Part shown: positions 7,210 through 11,560 of the stretch, one piece after another
Layout: each line of letters begins with the position of its first letter
How positions within the stretch are numbered: the stretch's first letter is position 1
DNA from: J061 sp003695725 [NCBI: Candidatus Schekmanbacteria bacterium]
GTDB taxonomy: Bacteria > Schekmanbacteria > GWA2-38-11
NCBI GenBank assembly: GCA_003695725.1
Contig: RFHX01000206.1
Coordinates: forward strand, 1-11,560
Direction of reading: 5' to 3'
Length of the DNA: 11,560 nucleotides
The notes under the pieces: model-generated
The model's input: only the letters and a program-made list of their open reading frames with translations
What the model was told of the DNA's origin: nothing
Databases searched by the model: none
Translations under genes and position numbers: made by a program

Positions 7210-8586
7210 TTATATCAGCGGTTTCCCTATCATATTTTCAGGTATATCTATCCCATAAAATTTGAGAATCGATGGAGCAATATCATATATAGAAATTGTA
7301 TCTTCTCTTTTATCCCATTTTTTACCCGGGATCCTCCAAATAAAAATTCCTTCCTGAGCATGATTTGCATCATCAGGTCCTGTATCATTTTCATAGATGT
7401 GAATAGAGCCAGTACCAACTGAACCGGCTGAACGCCAATCCAAGTTTCCCGGATAAAGAATCAGGTCAGGCGGTATGTTCTTGCACTCTCTATAAATCTC
7501 CTCAGGCTTGAATATACGGTTATTGATTAAATTCCCGTTTTCGTCAGTCATAGCTTCGAGTTTAGCGATAAGTTGGTTTCTAAAGGATTCATATTCGTCT
7601 TGAGGAATGACTCCTTGCGGCTCACGACCTTTAACATTAAAAAATATCCTCGAATAATAACCGCCTTCACCCCAACAGCTAGTTTTCTCCCAATCTATCA
7701 TATCCATCTTTAGGCGTGTTTGTTCCTTTGGCTGTTCTTTCAAGGTAAGATACCCTTCCTGCTGAAACCATTCATTGATGCATATCGCTCCATGCATTGT
7801 CTTTGCACCATGATCTGAAACAATTATGACGGAAGTATCTTTATCGAGCTGTTTTAGAGTTTCTCCTACTTCACTATCAACATACCTGTAATAATCTTTT
7901 ATTGCATTTTCATATTTGTTTCCCGGCTCATATAGGCGATGGTCTTTGTCAAAAAATCGCCAAAAGCCATGATGAATGCGGTCTATACCCATCTCGACCA
8001 TCATAGCAAAATCGAAATCCTTCTTTAAAAAGTGCCGAAACGCTTTGAAGCGGCGTTCTGTCATAACATAAATGGATTTTAAGAGTTTGTCTTTATCGTC
8101 TGTTCTAAAATCGTCCACATCGATTATATAATCTCCTTCTGCGGCTTGATCCAATTCCGCCTTGATATCATCAGGCCATGTAAATTGAACATCCTTGTTG
8201 GGCGTTAAAAAACTTGCAATAAGGACTCCATTCAAGGGCTTGGGAGGGTATGTTTGAGGGACACCCATAATAAGTGAACTCATTCTATTTCTTGATAGAT
8301 AGTTCCAAATCGTCTTTGCTTTTACATAATTGGCATTGGCAAAATAAAGGTCATCATATCCATAACTTTTCCTATTCCTGAAGCCGTAAAAACCAAGCAT
8401 ACCGGGGTCATGCGATGTCATCATAGCTGTCCATGCTGGCACAGTAATTGGAGGAATAGTTGATACCATTTTACCGTAAAGGGCATCATCGATAACCGAT
8501 TTTATATTTGGAAGCTCATCGAGCCATTTATCAAAGACGAGTTGAGGCGTTGCACAGTCAAGACCTATTACAACAAGTTTCGTCAT
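7210..8586 (-). CDS. AlkP-1, cytosolic alkaline phosphatase superfamily phosphodiesterase-like protein
   Basis: 458 residues, no signal peptide. Type I phosphodiesterase/nucleotide pyrophosphatase motifs: D10 (IGLDC), predicted nucleophile T48 (TVPAWT), D202/H206, D258-H259-G260, H409 (D-D-A-N-H). It ends D-I-P-E-N-M-I-G-K-P-L-I, the normal family C-terminus. This is the only one of the four with Thr at the nucleophile position; the others have Ser. Trp follows four residues later in all four, where sulfatases have Arg, so a formylglycine sulfatase is unlikely. The ATG at 8586 is chosen because AAAGGAG lies 11 bases upstream, just after the sat stop; an in-frame TTG at 8607 overlaps sat. It sits between sat and cysC, so a nucleotide or sulfonucleotide substrate such as APS, PAPS or PAP is a reasonable guess, not shown. 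Confidence 0.88.
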   Translation of the reverse strand: MTKLVVIGLDCATPQLVFDKWLDELPNIKSVIDDALYGKMVSTIPPITVPAWTAMMTSHDPGMLGFYGFRNRKSYGYDDLYFANANYVKAKTIWNYLSRNRMSSLIMGVPQTYPPKPLNGVLIASFLTPNKDVQFTWPDDIKAELDQAAEGDYIIDVDDFRTDDKDKLLKSIYVMTERRFKAFRHFLKKDFDFAMMVEMGIDRIHHGFWRFFDKDHRLYEPGNKYENAIKDYYRYVDSEVGETLKQLDKDTSVIIVSDHGAKTMHGAICINEWFQQEGYLTLKEQPKEQTRLKMDMIDWEKTSCWGEGGYYSRIFFNVKGREPQGVIPQDEYESFRNQLIAKLEAMTDENGNLINNRIFKPEEIYRECKNIPPDLILYPGNLDWRSAGSVGTGSIHIYENDTGPDDANHAQEGIFIWRIPGKKWDKREDTISIYDIAPSILKFYGIDIPENMIGKPLI

Positions 8587-8603
8587 AGTTAAATTATCTC
8601 CTT

Positions 8604-9746
8604 TCAAGAATTTTTCATACTTCTTATCAATACCTCTGCCACCTCAGGCCGAGTAAATTCTGCCGGGGGCTTTTGTCCCGCCCTTAACATTTCACGCACT
8701 TTCGTACCGCTCAAGAAAACATGGTGCTCCTTTGAATGCGGACAGGTTTTTGTCGAAGCCATATTTCCGCATACTTTACAATAAAATGCATGCTCGAAAA
8801 AGAGAGGTGTAATCTCAATCTCTTTTGGGTCGAATTCATTAAAAATCAACTGTGCATCATAAGTGCCATAATAATTGCCAACTCCTGCATGGTCGCGCCC
8901 AACAATAAAATGTGTACATCCATAATTTTTCCTTGCTATGGCATGAAATATTGCTTCAGAAGGTCCAGCATAACGCATTGCCGCAGGAAATATAGATATG
9001 GCAACTCTATCTTTAGGATAATAATTTTCTAAAAGTGTCGTATAACATTGCCACCTTACATCACCCGGAATATCATCACCTTTTGTTGCGCCCATCAAAG
9101 GATGGATAAGCAGGGCATCTACAATTTCAAGGGCGCATTTTTGCAAATATTCATGGGCTCTGTGAATTGGATTTCGAGTCTGAAAGGCAGTGATTGTCTT
9201 CCATCCCTTCTCTTCAAAAAGTTTTCTTGTGTCTGCCGGGTCAAGACGAAATTCATTAAAATCATCATAGTGAGGCTTTTCAATGAGAGTAATCTTTCCT
9301 CCAATATAGGTATTGCTGATAGAATCAAGATATTGCACACCCGGATGTGCCTTGTCAGTTGTCCGTAAAACTGCCTGTGCTTCCTTTTCTTTATCAAAAG
9401 TAAATTTATCCTCAACTTCCATTACTGCAAGGATATTCCCATTTTGGCAAAGAGCTATCTCACTGCCAATTTCAACATCATCTCCTTCTTTTTCAGATAA
9501 GACAACGGGTATCGTCCAAACAGGACCTGTCGAAAGATGTCTCTCCTCAAGGACTGATTTGTAGTCTTTAGATGTCATAAAGCCTTCAAGTGGACTGAGC
9601 GCACCTGTTGCTATCATCTCTAAATCACTTGTCTCTCTCTCATTAAGAGCTATTTTTTTCAAATTTTGAGCTTTTTCTTTTAATTTATTTCTGCTTTCAT
9701 CATCAGCTATTCTATTGATAAGTTTTCCACCATGAGGTTTAATCAT
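8604..9746 (-). CDS. sat: Sulfate adenylyltransferase (ATP sulfurylase)
   Basis: 380 residues. It makes APS and pyrophosphate from sulfate and ATP. Seen: the N-terminal region with L-S-P-L-E-G-F-M (50-57); the nucleotide site Q-T-R-N-P-I-H-R-A-H (189-198); G-R-D-H-A-G (283-288); a zinc cluster C323, C326, C335, H337; and the C-terminal segment S-G-T-K-V-R-E-M-L-R with P-P-A-E-F-T-R-P-E-V. This is the single-subunit Sat, not CysDN. It has no fused kinase domain, and cysC is separate in the same operon. Length is normal for prokaryotic Sat. The ATG at 9746 has GGGAG eight bases upstream; a GTG five codons earlier overlaps that site. Sat and CysC together supply PAPS. Sat can run backward in dissimilatory sulfate metabolism, but the cysC partner argues for PAPS supply here. 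Confidence 0.97.
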   Translation of the reverse strand: MIKPHGGKLINRIADDESRNKLKEKAQNLKKIALNERETSDLEMIATGALSPLEGFMTSKDYKSVLEERHLSTGPVWTIPVVLSEKEGDDVEIGSEIALCQNGNILAVMEVEDKFTFDKEKEAQAVLRTTDKAHPGVQYLDSISNTYIGGKITLIEKPHYDDFNEFRLDPADTRKLFEEKGWKTITAFQTRNPIHRAHEYLQKCALEIVDALLIHPLMGATKGDDIPGDVRWQCYTTLLENYYPKDRVAISIFPAAMRYAGPSEAIFHAIARKNYGCTHFIVGRDHAGVGNYYGTYDAQLIFNEFDPKEIEITPLFFEHAFYCKVCGNMASTKTCPHSKEHHVFLSGTKVREMLRAGQKPPAEFTRPEVAEVLIRSMKNS

Positions 9747-9775
9747 TCTTAATTCTCCCACAATTAAAAAGTTGC

Positions 9776-9988
9776 TTATAAATATCCAAGATTTTTCAAT
9801 TTTTGTTTTATTCTTTTCAATTCGTCAGGTTTTAATGCATCATCCTCTGAACTTATTCCAGCGTCGCTTACCATATCCCGAAGGACATAGACTATGAAAT
9901 CCGTTGGGGAATTAAAACCTGAATCCGAGATAAGCTGTTGAATTTTATTATACAAAACGCGTGGAATCTTTATTGTTACTTTATCCAT
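9776..9988 (-). CDS. RHH-1, ribbon-helix-helix repressor-like protein with LGY tail
   Basis: 70 residues, first gene of the operon. Strand D-K-V-T-I-K-I-P (2-9), helix A, turn G-F-N-S-P-T-D-F-I (24-32) and helix B match the CopG/Arc/MetJ fold. An acidic linker (47-56) and a basic helix follow, ending I-K-Q-K-L-K-N-L-G-Y-L. The ending matches RHH-2 and the APS kinase. The ATG at 9988 is preferred because AAGAG lies eight bases upstream; a GTG at 9997 (73 residues) would overlap that site. Just upstream, two palindromes overlap the promoter, as expected for an RHH protein repressing its own operon. The tail is extra to the usual short RHH protein and could sense a partner protein. An antitoxin role is less likely, because no toxin gene follows and the next gene is sat. 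Confidence 0.83.
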   Translation of the reverse strand: MDKVTIKIPRVLYNKIQQLISDSGFNSPTDFIVYVLRDMVSDAGISSEDDALKPDELKRIKQKLKNLGYL

Positions 9989-9995
9989 ATCATAC

Positions 9996-10032
9996 ACTCT
10001 TATAAGAGTTTTATAGCACTCTTATATGAGTG
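9996..10032. promoter_or_regulatory. Tandem palindromic operator, probably bound by RHH-1
   Basis: The first site, 9996-10009, is ACTCTTATAAGAGT, a perfect 14-bp palindrome. The second, 10017-10032, is CACTCTTATATGAGTG, palindromic except for one mirrored pair. Read as direct repeats, 9995-10009 and 10017-10031 differ at one base of fifteen. Centres are 22 bp apart, about two helix turns, so bound dimers would lie on the same DNA face. The right site covers the -10 box and the left one lies between the transcription start and the first codon. This is the classic layout for an autorepressing RHH protein. Assignment to RHH-1 and not RHH-2 is by position. Confidence 0.75.
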
Positions 10033-10049
10033 TTTTGTCGATTTGTCAA
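10021..10049 (-). promoter_or_regulatory. Sigma70-type promoter of the nine-gene operon
   Basis: On the minus strand, TTGACA (10044-10049) and TATAAG (10021-10026) are separated by exactly 17 bases. Transcription would start near 10014, leaving a leader of about 26 nt before the RHH-1 ATG. The -10 box lies inside the right-hand palindrome, so a bound repressor would block polymerase. Confidence 0.75.
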
Positions 10050-10112
10050 GTTTTTTACATATTTTTAACCCTAAAATTTAAATTTCTATCAATAAAACAA
10101 CAAGATAGCAAA

Positions 10113-10754
10113 TTAAATTTTTTCCCCATCTATATCTGCAGATGTAATGATATCCTCACTTTCTACAATATATGGCTCGGGATTTTGAGGTGAATAAATA
10201 TTAACTTTAGAATGCAATTTTACAATTCCCACATCTTTTGCCATCCATTGGGTGAATATGACATTTACAACTAAATCAGAAAAGACATCATCTCTAATAA
10301 GGGTCAATTTTGGACACTCTTTGAAAATCCCTGCCGGTGTTTCAATATCTTCAATGTTTTCAAATCGAGTCACATCATAAAATTCGCCTTCATCTTGAAT
10401 CTCTCCGTCATATTTATGTCTGAATAGATGAGAGGTATTATAATGTATTTGTCCTAAAGCCATCTTTGCAGGGATAATTATAGTTGGTGGTGTATAAACT
10501 AAAAAATTGGGAGACATTCCAATGTGATGCTTAAAGTCCCGCACACCATAAATCGGATCAATAAGTGTGCAGAAATACTCATCAGGATTGTCTTCCTGCA
10601 CCTTTTTTGGGACTTGAACACCAAAAAATGTTTCAACGCCATCTATTATATACGAAACCTCCGATTCGTTCCCATTAGAAATATGTTTATAACTCCACCT
10701 ATTCCCCTGATTATATGGAAAAAAAGAAGTCATATCATAAATTACTGAATTCAT
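10113..10754 (-). CDS. Hypothetical protein, F-x-P-x-x-x-G-N-x-W-x-Y family
   Basis: 213 residues, not assigned to a named family. It begins with F-F-P-Y-N-Q-G-N-R-W-S-Y (residues 11-22). Later it has I-E-T-P-A-G-I-F-K-E-C-P-K-L (about 137-150) and Q-W-M-A-K-D-V-G-I-V-K-L (about 169-180). This set of phrases recurs in a loose group of bacterial beta-rich proteins with a LolA- or DUF3108-like look. In my recollection those are usually exported, but no signal peptide or membrane segment is visible here, so this copy may be cytosolic or its true start may differ. The ATG at 10754 is chosen because GGAGG lies six bases upstream; the TTG two codons earlier abuts that site. It stands between the hsp20 terminator and the operon promoter. 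I see no clear terminator after it, so some readthrough into the operon is possible. Function unknown. Confidence 0.72.
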   Translation of the reverse strand: MNSVIYDMTSFFPYNQGNRWSYKHISNGNESEVSYIIDGVETFFGVQVPKKVQEDNPDEYFCTLIDPIYGVRDFKHHIGMSPNFLVYTPPTIIIPAKMALGQIHYNTSHLFRHKYDGEIQDEGEFYDVTRFENIEDIETPAGIFKECPKLTLIRDDVFSDLVVNVIFTQWMAKDVGIVKLHSKVNIYSPQNPEPYIVESEDIITSADIDGEKI

Positions 10755-10809
10755 AATCAACCTCCAATAAGTATTTTTTTAAAAGTATGGTTATTAAATT
10801 TCAAAGCAT

Positions 10810-10815
10810 TGTCAA
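10810..10815 (-). promoter_or_regulatory. Possible -35 box upstream of the hypothetical gene
   Basis: TTGACA occurs on the minus strand in the 106-bp gap before the gene, but no good -10 box stands 16-18 bases away (TAATAA is too close, CATACT too far). Some promoter is expected here because the hsp20 terminator lies just upstream. Confidence 0.25.
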
Positions 10816-10864
10816 ATCAAAGGGCAGGAAAAAACTCTTGCTTTATGAATTTTCTGAAAAATAC

Positions 10865-10893
10865 AAAAAAAGAGGGGCAATGAGCCCCTCTTT
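10865..10893 (-). terminator. Intrinsic terminator of hsp20
   Basis: On the minus strand AAAGAGGGGC, a five-base loop and GCCCCTCTTT form a perfect 10-bp GC-rich stem (10869-10893). It runs into a T stretch ending at 10865. It lies about 30 nt after the hsp20 stop. Confidence 0.92.
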
Positions 10894-10921
10894 GAGAATT
10901 GATACTAAAGTTACCCCGAGA

Positions 10922-11374
10922 TTATGCTTCTGCCTCCACTTCAATCATCTTAACCTTTGCAAGCTCAAGTTTTGGAACTGAAACCCTTAACACTCCATTT
11001 TTTAGTTTTGCCTTGATATTTTCAATATCTGCTCCATCATGAAGGTGCAGCCATCTCTCAAAATAACCTTCACCGATTTCTCTTCTGTGATACCTTGTTA
11101 TTTCTCCAAATCCATCTTCAAAGCTTTTAGTTCCCGAAACCTTGATATGCTTGTCCTCAAATGTTACTTTGAGGTCTTCTTCTTTTACTCCCGGAAGTTC
11201 CACAAAGTACTCCCAGCTATCTGCAGTTTCATAAACATTCATTCTGCATGAGAAACGGTCATCCCACTCATCAAAAAAGTCATCAAAATATTCTTTAAAA
11301 AGCGGGGTGTAATCTCTCAACCATTTACCTAATCTTTTATCTGAACCCTGAGGGTGATAATGTACAAGCTTCAT
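10922..11374 (-). CDS. hsp20: Hsp20-family small heat-shock protein
   Basis: 150 residues. An ATP-independent chaperone that forms oligomers and holds unfolding proteins in the cytosol. Seen: a variable aromatic and acidic N-terminal arm (1-43), the alpha-crystallin domain from about 44 to 136 with V-E-L-P-G-V (58-63) and the hallmark K-N-G-V-L-R-V-S-V-P-K near its end, and a C-terminal I-E-V that fits the I-x-I/V motif used for oligomer contacts. Length is normal. The ATG at 11374 follows a strong GGAGGAG site; a further in-frame ATG at 11431 lies upstream of that site and is unlikely. It has its own terminator and is a separate transcription unit from the operon. Regulation may involve the palindrome and leader fold listed separately. 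Confidence 0.95.
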   Translation of the reverse strand: MKLVHYHPQGSDKRLGKWLRDYTPLFKEYFDDFFDEWDDRFSCRMNVYETADSWEYFVELPGVKEEDLKVTFEDKHIKVSGTKSFEDGFGEITRYHRREIGEGYFERWLHLHDGADIENIKAKLKNGVLRVSVPKLELAKVKMIEVEAEA

Positions 11375-11380
11375 TTTTTC

Positions 11381-11424
11381 TCCTCCTCTTTTATTCTGAT
11401 ACTCTGAAAAAAGAAAATCAGAAT
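11381..11424 (-). promoter_or_regulatory. Foldable 5' leader of hsp20 with ribosome binding site
   Basis: Minus-strand ATTCTGAT (11417-11424) and ATCAGAAT (11393-11400) form an 8-bp stem with a 16-base U-rich loop. The stem ends just before the GAGGAGGAG ribosome site (from 11390). The loop sequence TTTTTTC could instead pair with GAAAAAA next to the start codon. It is not a recognised ROSE or fourU element. Confidence 0.35.
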
Positions 11425-11444
11425 TAAGCACTGCTTTTACTTAT

Positions 11445-11473
11445 AAGTTAATTGTCAAAGAGCAAAAAGTCAA
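11445..11473 (-). promoter_or_regulatory. Possible promoter of hsp20
   Basis: TTGACT (11468-11473) and TAACTT (11445-11450) stand 17 bases apart on the minus strand, giving a leader of about 64 nt. The -10 box is weak. No CCCCAT-type heat-shock sigma box and no CIRCE element is seen. Confidence 0.4.
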
Positions 11474-11480
11474 GCTCTTT
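11457..11480. repeat. Inverted repeat over the hsp20 -35 region
   Basis: AAAGAGC (11457-11463) and GCTCTTT (11474-11480) are perfect inverted copies, ten bases apart, flanking the TTGACT -35 candidate. It could be an operator half-site pair or chance in AT-rich DNA. Confidence 0.4.
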
Positions 11481-11481
11481 T

Positions 11482-11500
11482 TAGGACTAAATTAGTCCTA
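11482..11500. promoter_or_regulatory. Perfect 19-bp palindrome upstream of hsp20
   Basis: TAGGACTAAATTAGTCCTA is a perfect 9-1-9 inverted repeat directly upstream of the hsp20 -35 candidate. The GACT/AGTC arms recall sites of Rrf2/IscR-type regulators, but that match is from memory and uncertain. On neither strand does it look like a terminator with a clean T run and a known gene before it. It may control hsp20 or a divergent gene beyond the window edge. Confidence 0.5.
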
Positions 11501-11560
11501 TTTTAAAAATAAAAAATATCCTATTCATATTATTTTTGTGGTAATATATACTTTCAAAAA

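Noticed and set aside
1100-8586. Annotation of the AlkP proteins as sulfatases because sat and cysC are adjacent
   Set aside because: The C/S-x-P-x-R formylglycine motif is missing in all four; Trp replaces Arg.
9776-9988. RHH-1 as the antitoxin of a toxin-antitoxin pair
   Set aside because: The next gene is sat, and no small toxin-like gene lies on either side. The operator fits ordinary autoregulation of a metabolic operon.
9995-10032. Start of a CRISPR-like or tandem repeat array
   Set aside because: There are only two copies at 22-bp spacing, each palindromic and sitting on a promoter, which fits an operator and not an array.
10050-10112. Terminator between the hypothetical gene and the operon promoter
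   Set aside because: Only a weak 5-bp stem (CTATC/GATAG) and an AAATTTAAATTT palindrome are present, with no GC-rich stem or clean T run.
11411-11440. CIRCE (HrcA) element before hsp20
   Set aside because: GTGCTTAA at about 11424-11431 recalls one arm, but the partner TTAGCACTC arm at nine bases is absent.
11524-11552. Plus-strand promoter (TTCATA, 17 bp, TATACT) at the right edge
   Set aside because: Only 4 of 6 matches at -35 in very AT-rich DNA, and no gene follows within the window, so it cannot be supported.

Overview
The window is AT-rich (roughly 37% G+C by eye) bacterial DNA. All eleven supportable genes lie on the minus strand, so transcription runs from the right edge to the left. 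A lipoprotein signal, a YidC/Oxa1-like membrane protein, a zinc-type Sat and sigma70-like promoters point to a bacterium, probably a Gram-negative, low-GC, deltaproteobacterium- or Nitrospirae-like or uncultivated lineage. The lineage is inferred from overall feel and not from a marker gene. No stretch without a gene exceeds about 190 bases, and I see no mobile element, CRISPR, tRNA or rRNA.

Right part (about 10.05-11.56 kb): an hsp20 small heat-shock gene with a strong Shine-Dalgarno, a 5' leader that can fold, a perfect 19-bp palindrome upstream and a clear intrinsic terminator. It is followed by a 213-residue protein of unknown function.

Main part (6-10049): a tightly packed nine-gene operon. 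A sigma70-type promoter (TTGACA, 17 bp, TATAAG) at 10021-10049 is overlaid by two near-identical palindromes 22 bp apart. These look like the autoregulatory operator of the first gene, a ribbon-helix-helix (RHH) protein. The order is: RHH-1; sat (ATP sulfurylase); AlkP-1; cysC (APS kinase); AlkP-2; AlkP-3; AlkP-4; RHH-2; a YidC/Oxa1/DUF106-like membrane protein. Gaps are 17-51 nt, or genes overlap by 1 or 8 nt. The four AlkP proteins belong to the type I phosphodiesterase/nucleotide pyrophosphatase branch of the alkaline phosphatase superfamily. They keep the metal ligands and a Ser or Thr nucleophile. AlkP-1 and AlkP-2 look cytosolic, AlkP-3 is membrane-anchored with its domain probably facing the cytoplasm, and AlkP-4 is a predicted lipoprotein.

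Sat and CysC together make PAPS from sulfate and ATP. No sulfotransferase or PAPS reductase is present, so the fate of the PAPS is not visible here.

The most unusual signal is a shared C-terminal tail, an acidic linker followed by a short basic helix ending K-x-x-L-x-x-L-G-Y-(I/L). It occurs on three otherwise different proteins of the operon: RHH-1, RHH-2 and the APS kinase. This suggests a common docking or regulatory element linking PAPS synthesis, the AlkP hydrolases and two small regulators. The function is inference; the tail, the operators and the gene order are read directly from the sequence.
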